64,000 bases of DNA from NCBI GenBank assembly GCA_037893225.1, contig JAZGUH010000626.1:434001-498000 (forward strand), read 5' to 3'. How positions within the stretch are numbered: the first letter of the stretch is position 1; every line of letters starts with the position of its first letter. A program made the position numbers and the translations under genes. Positions 27,211 through 41,086 of this stretch are shown one piece after another. Below the pieces are notes generated by a model that was given only the letters and a program-made list of their open reading frames with translations, had not been told where the DNA came from and ran no database searches. This DNA is from Hippasteria phrygiana. Lineage: Eukaryota; Echinodermata; Asteroidea; Valvatida; Goniasteridae.

Positions 27211-30200
27211 GCAATTATGAATGAGTAAAGCAAGTCATACCCTGGGGAATTTGACAGGCATGGAGCAATAAATAGACGGTAACATGTACACAGATGTTGG
27301 CCGGAAAGAAAATAAACATTGCGAGGTTTGAATTTTCTCCTCAAGTTTTAACTCTAAGAAGCCGCCGATAATTGCAACATGTAGCGCCAGATCTAAGCTA
27401 TCCATACATGTCAAAATTACTGAATTTGGTTTATATTTCATGCAATTATGAATGAGTAAAGCAAGTCATACCCTAGGGAATTTGACAGGCATGGAGCAAT
27501 AAATAGACGGTAACATGTACACAGATGTTGGCCGAAAGAAAATAAACATTGCGAGGTTTGAATTTTCTCCACAAGTTTTAACTCTAAGAAGCCGCCGATA
27601 ATTGCAACATGTAGCGCCAGATCTAAGCTATCCATACATGTCACAATTACTGAATTTGGTTGATATTTCATGCAATTATGAATGAGTAAAGCAAGTCCAT
27701 ACCCCAGGGAATTTGACATGCATGGAGCAATAAATAAGAGGTAATCTGCACACAGATGGTGGCCGGGAAGAAAATAAACATTGCGAGGTTTAAATTTTCT
27801 CCACAAGTGTTAACTCTAAGAAGACGCCGATAATTGCAACATGTAGCGCCAGATCTAAGCTATCCATACATGTCACAATTACTGTATTTGGTTTATATTT
27901 CATGCAATTATGAATGAGTAAAGCAAGTCATACCCTAGGGAATTTGACAGGCATGGAGCAATAAATAGACGGTAACATGTACACAGATGTTGGCCGGAAA
28001 GAAAATAAACATTGCGAGGTTTGAATTTTCTCCACAAGTTTTAACTCTAAGAAGACGCCGATAATTGCAACATGTAGCGCCAGATCTAAGCTATCCATAC
28101 ATGTCACAATTACTGTATTTGGTTTATATTTCATGCAATTATGAATGAGTAAAGCAAGTCATACCCTAGGGAATTTGACAGGCATGGAGCAATAAATAGA
28201 CGGTAACATGTACACAGATGTTGGCCGGAAAGAAAATAAACATTGCGAGGTTTGAATTTTCTCCACAAGTTTTAACTCTAAGAAGCCGCCGATAATTGCA
28301 ACATGTAGCGCCAGATCTAAGCTATCCATACATGTCAAAATTACTGAATTTGGTTGATATTTCATGCAATTATGAATGAGTAAAGCAAGTCCATACCCCA
28401 GGGAATTTGACATGCATGGAGCAATAAATAGACGGTAACATGTACACAGATGTTGGCCGGAAAGAAAATAAACATTGCGAGGTTTGAATTTTCTCCACAA
28501 GTTTTAACTCTAAGAAGCCGCCGATAATTGCAACATGTAGCGCCAGATCTAAGCTATCCATACATGTCAAAATTACTGCATTTGGTTGATATTTCATGCA
28601 ATTATGAATGAATAAAGCAAGTCCATACCCCAGGGAATTTGACATGCATGGAGCAATAAATAGAAGGTAATATGTACACAGATGTTGGCCGGAAAGAAAA
28701 TAAACATTGCGAGGTTTGAATTTTCTCCACAAGTTTTAACTCTAAGAAGCCGCCGATAATTGCAACATGTAGCGCCAGATCTAAGCTATCCATACATGTC
28801 AAAATTACTGTATTTGGTTTATATTTCATGCAATTATGAATGAGTAAAGCAAGTCATACCCTAGGGAATTTGACAGGCATGGAGCAATAAATAGACGGTA
28901 ACATGTACACAGATGTTGGCCGGAAAGAAAATAAACATTGCGAGGTTTGAATTTTCTCCTCAAGTTTTAACTCTAAGAAGCCGCCGATAATTGCAACATG
29001 TAGCGCCAGATCTAAGCTATCCATACATGTCAAAATTACTGAATTTGGTTTATATTTCATGCAATTATGAATGAGTAAAGCAAGTCATACCCTAGGGAAT
29101 TTGACAGGCATGGAGCAATAAATAGACGGTAACATGTACACAGATGTTGGCCGGAAAGAAAATAAACATTGCGAGGTTTGAATTTTCTCCACAAGTGTTA
29201 ACTCTAAAAAGACGCCGATAATTGCAACATGTAGCGCCAGATCTAAGCTATCCATACATGTCAAAATTACTGTATTTGGTTTATATTTCATGCAATTATG
29301 AATGAGTAAAGCAAGTCATACCCCAGGGAATTTGACAGGCATGGAGCAATAAATAGACGGTAACATGTACACAGATGTTGGCCGGAAAGAAAATAAACAT
29401 TGCGAGGTTTGAATTTTCTCCACAAGTTTTAACTCTAAGAAGCCGCCGATAATTGCAACATGTAGCGCCAGATCTAAGCTATCCATACATGTCAAAATTA
29501 CTGTATTTGGTTTATATTTCATGCAATTATGAATGAGTAAAGCAAGTCATACCCTAGGGAATTTGACAGGCATGGAGCAATAAATAGACGGTAACATGTA
29601 CACAGATGTTGGCCGGGAAGAAAATAAACATTGCGAGGTTTAAATTTTCTCCACAAGTGTTAACTCTAAGAAGACGCCGATAATTGCAACATGTAGCGCC
29701 AGATCTAAGCTATCCATACATGTCACAATTACTGTATTTGGTTTATATTTCATGCAATTATGAATGAGTAAAGCAAGTCATACCCTAGGGAATTTGACAG
29801 GCATGGAGCAATAAATAGACGGTAACATGTACACAGATGTTGGCCGGAAAGAAAATAAACATTGCGAGGTTTGAATTTTCTCCACAAGTTTTAACTCTAA
29901 GAAGACGCCGATAATTGCAACATGTAGCGCCAGATCTAAGCTATCCATACATGTCACAATTACTGTATTTGGTTTATATTTCATGCAATTATGAATGAGT
30001 AAAGCAAGTCATACCCTAGGGAATTTGACAGGCATGGAGCAATAAATAGACGGTAACATGTACACAGATGTTGGCCGGAAAGAAAATAAACATTGCGAGG
30101 TTTGAATTTTCTCCACAAGTTTTAACTCTAAGAAGCCGCCGATAATTGCAACATGTAGCGCCAGATCTAAGCTATCCATACATGTCAAAATTACTGTATT

Positions 30201-30215
30201 TGGTTTATATTTCAT
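27211..30215. repeat. 3005-bp thirteen-mer, copy A
   Basis: The order is E Q' D/W0 X Q N1 N2 E V t W0 X T. It carries a CCCTGGGG start (G at 27244), a one-G deletion making the Q' monomer 230 bp (GGCCGAAAG near 27533), and a D/W0 hybrid (27672-27903). All recur exactly 3005 bp later. Confidence 0.94.
27672..27903. repeat. D/W0 hybrid monomer
   Basis: The left part is D (GTCC, AAGAGGTAATCTGC, GGTGGCCGGG). The right part is W0 (GGTTTAAA, GTGTTAAC, GACGCC, CACAATT, TGTATTT). The switch lies within about 35 bp of shared sequence around GGGAAGAAAATAAAC. Neighbouring blocks have D' t W0 in this place, so the hybrid is explained by an in-register exchange that removed two monomers. Confidence 0.87.
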
Positions 30216-32989
30216 GCAATTATGAATGAGTAAAGCAAGTCATACCCTGGGGAATTTGACAGGCATGGAGCAATAAATAGACGGTAACATGTACACAGAT
30301 GTTGGCCGGAAAGAAAATAAACATTGCGAGGTTTGAATTTTCTCCTCAAGTTTTAACTCTAAGAAGCCGCCGATAATTGCAACATGTAGCGCCAGATCTA
30401 AGCTATCCATACATGTCAAAATTACTGAATTTGGTTTATATTTCATGCAATTATGAATGAGTAAAGCAAGTCATACCCTAGGGAATTTGACAGGCATGGA
30501 GCAATAAATAGACGGTAACATGTACACAGATGTTGGCCGAAAGAAAATAAACATTGCGAGGTTTGAATTTTCTCCACAAGTTTTAACTCTAAGAAGCCGC
30601 CGATAATTGCAACATGTAGCGCCAGATCTAAGCTATCCATACATGTCACAATTACTGAATTTGGTTGATATTTCATGCAATTATGAATGAGTAAAGCAAG
30701 TCCATACCCCAGGGAATTTGACATGCATGGAGCAATAAATAAGAGGTAATCTGCACACAGATGGTGGCCGGGAAGAAAATAAACATTGCGAGGTTTAAAT
30801 TTTCTCCACAAGTGTTAACTCTAAGAAGACGCCGATAATTGCAACATGTAGCGCCAGATCTAAGCTATCCATACATGTCACAATTACTGTATTTGGTTTA
30901 TATTTCATGCAATTATGAATGAGTAAAGCAAGTCATACCCTAGGGAATTTGACAGGCATGGAGCAATAAATAGACGGTAACATGTACACAGATGTTGGCC
31001 GGAAAGAAAATAAACATTGCGAGGTTTGAATTTTCTCCACAAGTTTTAACTCTAAGAAGACGCCGATAATTGCAACATGTAGCGCCAGATCTAAGCTATC
31101 CATACATGTCACAATTACTGTATTTGGTTTATATTTCATGCAATTATGAATGAGTAAAGCAAGTCATACCCTAGGGAATTTGACAGGCATGGAGCAATAA
31201 ATAGACGGTAACATGTACACAGATGTTGGCCGGAAAGAAAATAAACATTGCGAGGTTTGAATTTTCTCCACAAGTTTTAACTCTAAGAAGCCGCCGATAA
31301 TTGCAACATGTAGCGCCAGATCTAAGCTATCCATACATGTCAAAATTACTGAATTTGGTTGATATTTCATGCAATTATGAATGAGTAAAGCAAGTCCATA
31401 CCCCAGGGAATTTGACATGCATGGAGCAATAAATAGACGGTAACATGTACACAGATGTTGGCCGGAAAGAAAATAAACATTGCGAGGTTTGAATTTTCTC
31501 CACAAGTTTTAACTCTAAGAAGCCGCCGATAATTGCAACATGTAGCGCCAGATCTAAGCTATCCATACATGTCAAAATTACTGCATTTGGTTGATATTTC
31601 ATGCAATTATGAATGAATAAAGCAAGTCCATACCCCAGGGAATTTGACATGCATGGAGCAATAAATAGAAGGTAATATGTACACAGATGTTGGCCGGAAA
31701 GAAAATAAACATTGCGAGGTTTGAATTTTCTCCACAAGTTTTAACTCTAAGAAGCCGCCGATAATTGCAACATGTAGCGCCAGATCTAAGCTATCCATAC
31801 ATGTCAAAATTACTGTATTTGGTTTATATTTCATGCAATTATGAATGAGTAAAGCAAGTCATACCCTAGGGAATTTGACAGGCATGGAGCAATAAATAGA
31901 CGGTAACATGTACACAGATGTTGGCCGGAAAGAAAATAAACATTGCGAGGTTTGAATTTTCTCCTCAAGTTTTAACTCTAAGAAGCCGCCGATAATTGCA
32001 ACATGTAGCGCCAGATCTAAGCTATCCATACATGTCAAAATTACTGAATTTGGTTTATATTTCATGCAATTATGAATGAGTAAAGCAAGTCATACCCTAG
32101 GGAATTTGACAGGCATGGAGCAATAAATAGACGGTAACATGTACACAGATGTTGGCCGGAAAGAAAATAAACATTGCGAGGTTTGAATTTTCTCCACAAG
32201 TGTTAACTCTAAAAAGACGCCGATAATTGCAACATGTAGCGCCAGATCTAAGCTATCCATACATGTCAAAATTACTGTATTTGGTTTATATTTCATGCAA
32301 TTATGAATGAGTAAAGCAAGTCATACCCCAGGGAATTTGACAGGCATGGAGCAATAAATAGACGGTAACATGTACACAGATGTTGGCCGGAAAGAAAATA
32401 AACATTGCGAGGTTTGAATTTTCTCCACAAGTTTTAACTCTAAGAAGCCGCCGATAATTGCAACATGTAGCGCCAGATCTAAGCTATCCATACATGTCAA
32501 AATTACTGTATTTGGTTTATATTTCATGCAATTATGAATGAGTAAAGCAAGTCATACCCTAGGGAATTTGACAGGCATGGAGCAATAAATAGACGGTAAC
32601 ATGTACACAGATGTTGGCCGGGAAGAAAATAAACATTGCGAGGTTTAAATTTTCTCCACAAGTGTTAACTCTAAGAAGACGCCGATAATTGCAACATGTA
32701 GCGCCAGATCTAAGCTATCCATACATGTCACAATTACTGTATTTGGTTTATATTTCATGCAATTATGAATGAGTAAAGCAAGTCATACCCTAGGGAATTT
32801 GACAGGCATGGAGCAATAAATAGACGGTAACATGTACACAGATGTTGGCCGGAAAGAAAATAAACATTGCGAGGTTTGAATTTTCTCCACAAGTTTTAAC
32901 TCTAAGAAGACGCCGATAATTGCAACATGTAGCGCCAGATCTAAGCTATCCATACATGTCACAATTACTGTATTTGGTTTATATTTCAT
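30216..32989. repeat. 3005-bp repeat, copy B (twelve monomers retained)
   Basis: Matches copy A from E to X, including G at 30249, the 230-bp Q' (GGCCGAAAG near 30538) and the D/W0 hybrid (30677-30908). It then continues as Q N1 N2 instead of T, so the second copy is cut short by another exchange. Confidence 0.94.
30677..30908. repeat. D/W0 hybrid monomer, second copy
   Basis: Identical in type to 27672-27903 and carried within copy B of the 3005-bp duplication. The hybrid therefore formed before that duplication. Confidence 0.87.
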
Positions 32990-33684
32990 GCAATTATGAA
33001 TGAGTAAAGCAAGTCATACCCTAGGGAATTTGACAGGCATGGAGCAATAAATAGACGGTAACATGTACACAGATGTTGGCCGGAAAGAAAATAAACATTG
33101 CGAGGTTTGAATTTTCTCCACAAGTTTTAACTCTAAGAAGCCGCCGATAATTGCAACATGTAGCGCCAGATCTAAGCTATCCATACATGTCAAAATTACT
33201 GAATTTGGTTGATATTTCATGCAATTATGAATGAGTAAAGCAAGTCCATACCCCAGGGAATTTGACATGCATGGAGCAATAAATAGACGGTAACATGTAC
33301 ACAGATGTTGGCCGGAAAGAAAATAAACATTGCGAGGTTTGAATTTTCTCCACAAGTTTTAACTCTAAGAAGCCGCCGATAATTGCAACATGTAGCGCCA
33401 GATCTAAGCTATCCATACATGTCAAAATTACTGCATTTGGTTGATATTTCATGCAATTATGAATGAATAAAGCAAGTCCATACCCCAGGGAATTTGACAT
33501 GCATGGAGCAATAAATAGAAGGTAATATGTACACAGATGTTGGCCGGAAAGAAAATAAACATTGCGAGGTTTGAATTTTCTCCACAAGTGTTAACTCTAA
33601 GAAGCCGCCGATAATTGCAACATGTAGCGCCAGATCTAAGCTATCCATACATGTCAAAATTACTGAATTTGGTTTATATTTCAT
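32990..33684. repeat. Q N1 N2 trimer
   Basis: One 231-bp and two 232-bp monomers. N1 ends TGCATTTGGTTGAT; N2 has GAATGAATAAAG and AGAAGGTAATATG. The same trimer precedes the h monomer at 41087. Confidence 0.85.
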
Positions 33685-35071
33685 GCAATTATGAATGAGT
33701 AAAGCAAGTCATACCCCATGGAATTTGACAGGCATGGAGCAATAAATAGACGGTAACATGTACACAGATGTTGGCCGGAAAGAAAATAAACATTGCGAGG
33801 TTTGAATTTTCTCCACAAGTTTTAACTCTAAGAAGCCGCCGATAATTGCAACATGTAGCGCCAGATCTAAGCTATCCATACATGTCAAAATTACTGAATT
33901 TGGTTTATATTTCATGCAATTATGAATGAGTAAAGCAAGTCATACCCTAGGGAATTTGACATGCATGGAGCAATAAATAGACGGTAACATGTACACAGAT
34001 GTTGGCCGGAAAGAAAATAAACATTGCGAGGTTTGAATTTTCTCCACAAGTTTTAACTCTAAGAAGCCGCCGATAATTGCAACATGTAGCGCCAGATCTA
34101 AGCTATCCATACATGTCAAAATTACTGAATTTGGTTGATATTTCATGCAATTATGAATGAGTAAAGCAAGTCCATACCCCAGGGAATTTGACATGCATGG
34201 AGCAATAAATAAGATGTAATCTGCACACAGATGGTGGCCGGGAAGAAAATAAACATTGCGAGGTTTGAATTTTCTCCACAAGTGTTAACTCTAAGAAGCC
34301 GCCGATAATTGTAACATGTAGCGCCAGATCTAAGCTATCCATACATGTCAAAATTACTGAATTTGGTTTATATTTCATGCAATTATGAATGAGTAAAGCA
34401 AGTCATACCCCAGGGAATTTGACAGGCATGGAGCAATAAATAGACGGTAACATGTACACAGATGTTGGCCGGAAAGAAAATAAACATTGCGAGGTTTGAA
34501 TTTTCTCCACAAGTTTTAACTCTAAGAAGCCGCCGATAATTGCAACATGTAGCGCCAGATCTAAGCTATCCATACATGTCAAAATTACTGTATTTGGTTT
34601 ATATTTCATGCAATTATGAATGAGTAAAGCAAGTCATACCCTAGGGAATTTGACAGGCATGGAGCAATAAATAGACGGTAACATGTACACAGATGTTGGC
34701 CGGAAAGAAAATAAACATTGCGAGGTTTGAATTTTCTCCACAAGTGTTAACTCTAAGAAGACGCCGATAATTGCAACATGTAGCGCCAGATCTAAGCTAT
34801 CCATACATGTCAAAATTACTGTATTTGGTTTATATTTCATGCAATTATGAATGAGTAAAGCAAGTCATACCCTAGGGAATTTGACAGGCATGGAGCAATA
34901 AATAGACGGTAACATGTACACAGATGTTGGCCGGAAAGAAAATAAACATTGCGAGGTTTGAATTTTCTCCACAAGTGTTAACTCTAAAAAGACGCCGATA
35001 ATTGCAACATGTAGCGCCAGATCTAAGCTATCCATACATGTCAAAATTACTGTATTTGGTTTATATTTCAT
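33685..35071. repeat. h-led six-mer (h Q D'' t V V)
   Basis: 1387 bp, starting with the CCCCATGG monomer (CCATGG at 33716-33721). The Q has CATGCATGG, unlike other Q copies. The second V carries CTCTAAAAAG. The first five monomers recur at 35998-37153. Confidence 0.9.
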
Positions 35072-35997
35072 GCAATTATGAATGAGTAAAGCAAGTCATA
35101 CCCTAGGGAATTTGACAGGCATGGAGCAATAAATAGACGGTAACATGTACACAGATGTTGGCCGGAAAGAAAATAAACATTGCGAGGTTTGAATTTTCTC
35201 CACAAGTTTTAACTCTAAGAAGCCGCCGATAATTGCAACATGTAGCGCCAGATCTAAGCTATCCATACATGTCACAATTACTGAATTTGGTTGATATTTC
35301 ATGCAATTATGAATGAGTAAAGCAAGTCCATACCCCAGGGAATTTGACATGCATGGAGCAATAAATAAGAGGTAATCTGCACACAGATGGTGGCCGGGAA
35401 GAAAATAAACATTGCGAGGTTTGAATTTTCTCCACAAGTATTAACTCTAAGAAGCCGCCGATAATTGCAACATGTAGCGCCAGATCTAAGCTATCCATAC
35501 ATGTCAAAATTACTGAATTTGGTTTATATTTCATGCAATTATGAATGAGTAAAGCAAGTCATACCCCAGGGAATTTGACAGGCATGGAGCAATAAATAGA
35601 CGGTAACATGTACACAGATGTTGGCCGGAAAGAAAATAAACATTGCGAGGTTTGAATTTTCTCCACAAGTTTTAACTCTAAGAAGACGCCGATAATTGCA
35701 ACATGTAGCGCCAGATCTAAGCTATCCATACATGTCACAATTACTGTATTTGGTTTATATTTCATGCAATTATGAATGAATAAAGCAAGTCCATACCCCA
35801 GGGAATTTGACATGCATGGAGCAATAAATAGAAGGTAATATGTACACAGATGTTGGCCGGAAAGAAAATAAACATTGCGAGGTTTGAATTTTCTCCACAA
35901 GTGTTAACTCTAAGAAGCCGCCGATAATTGCAACATGTAGCGCCAGATCTAAGCTATCCATACATGTCAAAATTACTGAATTTGGTTTATATTTCAT
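35072..35997. repeat. Q' D' followed by two recombinant monomers
   Basis: 35535-35765 starts like t (CCCCAG) and continues like X (GACGCC, CACAATT, TGTATTT). 35766-35997 begins as N2 (GAATGAATAAAG, GTCC) directly after an X-type end. The full order t W0 X Q N1 N2 found elsewhere is reduced to t/X N2, consistent with two separate two-monomer losses. Confidence 0.83.
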
Positions 35998-37153
35998 GCA
36001 ATTATGAATGAGTAAAGCAAGTCATACCCCATGGAATTTGACAGGCATGGAGCAATAAATAGACGGTAACATGTACACAGATGTTGGCCGGAAAGAAAAT
36101 AAACATTGCGAGGTTTGAATTTTCTCCACAAGTTTTAACTCTAAGAAGCCGCCGATAATTGCAACATGTAGCGCCAGATCTAAGCTATCCATACATGTCA
36201 AAATTACTGAATTTGGTTTATATTTCATGCAATTATGAATGAGTAAAGCAAGTCATACCCTAGGGAATTTGACAGGCATGGAGCAATAAATAGACGGTAA
36301 CATGTACACAGATGTTGGCCGGAAAGAAAATAAACATTGCGAGGTTTGAATTTTCTCCACAAGTTTTAACTCTAAGAAGCCGCCGATAATTGCAACATGT
36401 AGCGCCAGATCTAAGCTATCCATACATGTCAAAATTACTGAATTTGGTTGATATTTCATGCAATTATGAATGAGTAAAGCAAGTCCATACCCCAGGGAAT
36501 TTGACATGCATGGAGCAATAAATAAGATGTAATCTGCACACAGATGGTGGCCGGGAAGAAAATAAACATTGCGAGGTTTGAATTTTCTCCACAAGTGTTA
36601 ACTCTAAGAAGCCGCCGATAATTGTAACATGTAGCGCCAGATCTAAGCTATCCATACATGTCAAAATTACTGAATTTGGTTTATATTTCATGCAATTATG
36701 AATGAGTAAAGCAAGTCATACCCCAGGGAATTTGACAGGCATGGAGCAATAAATAGACGGTAACATGTACACAGATGTTGGCCGGAAAGAAAATAAACAT
36801 TGCGAGGTTTGAATTTTCTCCACAAGTTTTAACTCTAAGAAGCCGCCGATAATTGCAACATGTAGCGCCAGATCTAAGCTATCCATACATGTCAAAATTA
36901 CTGTATTTGGTTTATATTTCATGCAATTATGAATGAGTAAAGCAAGTCATACCCTAGGGAATTTGACAGGCATGGAGCAATAAATAGACGGTAACATGTA
37001 CACAGATGTTGGCCGGAAAGAAAATAAACATTGCGAGGTTTGAATTTTCTCCACAAGTGTTAACTCTAAAAAGACGCCGATAATTGCAACATGTAGCGCC
37101 AGATCTAAGCTATCCATACATGTCAAAATTACTGTATTTGGTTTATATTTCAT
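35998..37153. repeat. h-led five-mer (h Q D'' t V)
   Basis: A copy of 33685-34840 at offset 2313, including CCATGG at 36029-36034 and the D'' marker. Its single V carries CTCTAAAAAG, the mark of the second V in the sister block, so one V was lost here or gained there. Confidence 0.88.
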
Positions 37154-40100
37154 GCAATTATGAATGAGTAAAGCAAGTCATACCCTAGGGAATTTGACAG
37201 GCATGGAGCAATAAATAGACGGTAACATGTACACAGATGTTGGCCGGAAAGAAAATAAACATTGCGAGGTTTGAATTTTCTCCACAAGTTTTAACTCTAA
37301 GAAGCCGCCGATAATTGCAACATGTAGCGCCAGATCTAAGCTATCCATACATGTCACAATTACTGAATTTGGTTGATATTTCATGCAATTATGAATGAGT
37401 AAAGCAAGTCCATACCCCAGGGAATTTGACATGCATGGAGCAATAAATAAGAGGTAATCTGCACACAGATGGTGGCCGGGAAGAAAATAAACATTGCGAG
37501 GTTTGAATTTTCTCCACAAGTATTAACTCTAAGAAGCCGCCGATAATTGCAACATGTAGCGCCAGATCTAAGCTATCCATACATGTCAAAATTACTGAAT
37601 TTGGTTTATATTTCATGCAATTATGAATGAGTAAAGCAAGTCATACCCCAGGGAATTTGACAGGCATGGAGCAATAAATAGACGGTAACATGTACACAGA
37701 TGTTGGCCGGAAAGAAAATAAACATTGCGAGGTTTGAATTTTCTCCACAAGTTTTAACTCTAAGAAGACGCCGATAATTGCAACATGTAGCGCCAGATCT
37801 AAGCTATCCATACATGTCACAATTACTGTATTTGGTTTATATTTCATGCAATTATGAATGAGTAAAGCAAGTCATACCCTAGGGAATTTGACAGGCATGG
37901 AGCAATAAATAGACGGTAACATGTACACAGATGTTGGCCGGAAAGAAAATAAACATTGCGAGGTTTGAATTTTCTCCACAAGTTTTAACTCTAAGAAGCC
38001 GCCGATAATTGCAACATGTAGCGCCAGATCTAAGCTATCCATACATGTCAAAATTACTGAATTTGGTTGATATTTCATGCAATTATGAATGAGTAAAGCA
38101 AGTCCATACCCCAGGGAATTTGACATGCATGGAGCAATAAATAGACGGTAACATGTACACAGATGTTGGCCGGAAAGAAAATAAACATTGCGAGGTTTGA
38201 ATTTTCTCCACAAGTTTTAACTCTAAGAAGCCGCCGATAATTGCAACATGTAGCGCCAGATCTAAGCTATCCATACATGTCAAAATTACTGAATTTGGTT
38301 TATATTTCATGCAATTATGAATGAGTAAAGCAAGTCATACCCCAGGGAATTTGACAGGCATGGAGCAATAAATAGACGGTAACATGTACACAGATGTTGG
38401 CCGGAAAGAAAATAAACATTGCGAGGTTTGAATTTTCTCCACAAGTTTTAACTCTAAGAAGACGCCGATAATTGCAACATGTAGCGCCAGATCTAAGCTA
38501 TCCATACATGTCACAATTACTGTATTTGGTTTATATTTCATGCAATTATGAATGAGTAAAGCAAGTCATACCCTAGGGAATTTGACAGGCATGGAGCAAT
38601 AAATAGACGGTAACATGTACACAGATGTTGGCCGGAAAGAAAATAAACATTGCGAGGTTTGAATTTTCTCCACAAGTTTTAACTCTAAGAAGCCGCCGAT
38701 AATTGCAACATGTAGCGCCAGATCTAAGCTATCCATACATGTCAAAATTACTGAATTTGGTTGATATTTCATGCAATTATGAATGAGTAAAGCAAGTCCA
38801 TACCCCAGGGAATTTGACATGCATGGAGCAATAAATAGACGGTAACATGTACACAGATGTTGGCCGGAAAGAAAATAAACATTGCGAGGTTTGAATTTTC
38901 TCCACAAGTTTTAACTCTAAGAAGCCGCCGATAATTGCAACATGTAGCGCCAGATCTAAGCTATCCATACATGTCAAAATTACTGCATTTGGTTGATATT
39001 TCATGCAATTATGAATGAATAAAGCAAGTCCATACCCCAGGGAATTTGACATGCATGGAGCAATAAATAGAAGGTAATATGTACACAGATGTTGGCCGGA
39101 AAGAAAATAAACATTGCGAGGTTTGAATTTTCTCCACAAGTGTTAACTCTAAGAAGCCGCCGATAATTGCAACATGTAGCGCCAGATCTAAGCTATCCAT
39201 ACATGTCAAAATTACTGTATTTGGTTTATATTTCATGCAATTATGAATGAGTAAAGCAAGTCATACCCTAGGGAATTTGACAGGCATGGAGCAATAAATA
39301 GACGGTAACATGTACACAGATGTTGGCCGGAAAGAAAATAAACATTGCGAGGTTTGAATTTTCTCCTTAAGTTTTAACTCTAAGAAGCCGCCGATAATTG
39401 CAACATGTAGCGCCAGATCTAAGCTATCCATACATGTCAAAATTACTGAATTTGGTTTATATTTCATGCAATTATGAATGAGTAAAGCAAGTCATACCCT
39501 AGGGAATTTGACAGGCATGGAGCAATAAATAGACGGTAACATGTACACAGATGTTGGCCGGAAAGAAAATAAACATTGCGAGGTTTGAATTTTCTCCACA
39601 AGTGTTAACTCTAAAAAGACGCCGATAATTGCAACATGTAGCGCCAGATCTAAGCTATCCATACATGTCAAAATTACTGTATTTGGTTTATATTTCATGC
39701 AATTATGAATGAGTAAAGCAAGTCATACCCCAGGGAATTTGACAGGCATGGAGCAATAAATAGACGGTAACATGTACACAGATGTTGGCCGGAAAGAAAA
39801 TAAACATTGCGAGGTTTGAATTTTCTCCACAAGTTTTAACTCTAAGAAGCCGCCGATAATTGCAACATGTAGCGCCAGATCTAAGCTATCCATACATGTC
39901 AAAATTACTGTATTTGGTTTATATTTCATGCAATTATGAATGAGTAAAGCAAGTCATACCCTAGGGAATTTGACAGGCATGGAGCAATAAATAGACGGTA
40001 ACATGTACACAGATGTTGGCCGGGAAGAAAATAAACATTGCGAGGTTTAAATTTTCTCCACAAGTGTTAACTCTAAGAAGACGCCGATAATTGCAACATG

Positions 40101-41086
40101 TAGCGCCAGATCTAAGCTATCCATACATGTCACAATTACTGTATTTGGTTTATATTTCATGCAATTATGAATGAGTAAAGCAAGTCATACCCTAGGGAAT
40201 TTGACAGGCATGGAGCAATAAATAGACGGTAACATGTACACAGATGTTGGCCGGAAAGAAAATAAACATTGCGAGGTTTGAATTTTCTCCACAAGTTTTA
40301 ACTCTAAGAAGACGCCGATAATTGCAACATGTAGCGCCAGATCTAAGCTATCCATACATGTCACAATTACTGTATTTGGTTTATATTTCATGCAATTATG
40401 AATGAGTAAAGCAAGTCATACCCTAGGGAATTTGACAGGCATGGAGCAATAAATAGACGGTAACATGTACACAGATGTTGGCCGGAAAGAAAATAAACAT
40501 TGCGAGGTTTGAATTTTCTCCACAAGTTTTAACTCTAAGAAGCCGCCGATAATTGCAACATGTAGCGCCAGATCTAAGCTATCCATACATGTCAAAATTA
40601 CTGAATTTGGTTGATATTTCATGCAATTATGAATGAGTAAAGCAAGTCCATACCCCAGGGAATTTGACATGCATGGAGCAATAAATAGACGGTAACATGT
40701 ACACAGATGTTGGCCGGAAAGAAAATAAACATTGCGAGGTTTGAATTTTCTCCACAAGTTTTAACTCTAAGAAGCCGCCGATAATTGCAACATGTAGCGC
40801 CAGATCTAAGCTATCCATACATGTCAAAATTACTGCATTTGGTTGATATTTCATGCAATTATGAATGAATAAAGCAAGTCCATACCCCAGGGAATTTGAC
40901 ATGCATGGAGCAATAAATAGAAGGTAATATGTACACAGATGTTGGCCGGAAAGAAAATAAACATTGCGAGGTTTGAATTTTCTCCACAAGTGTTAACTCT
41001 AAGAAGCCGCCGATAATTGCAACATGTAGCGCCAGATCTAAGCTATCCATACATGTCAAAATTACTGAATTTGGTTTATATTTCAT
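37154..41086. repeat. Mixed block with two t/X recombinants and an N1 N2 E V t W0 X run
   Basis: The order is Q' D' t/X Q N t/X Q N1 N2 E V t W0 X Q N1 N2. The pair t/X Q at 37617-38078 and 38311-38772 repeats at 694 bp. The E at 39237-39467 has a private C-to-T at 39368 (CTCCTTAAG). Confidence 0.85.
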
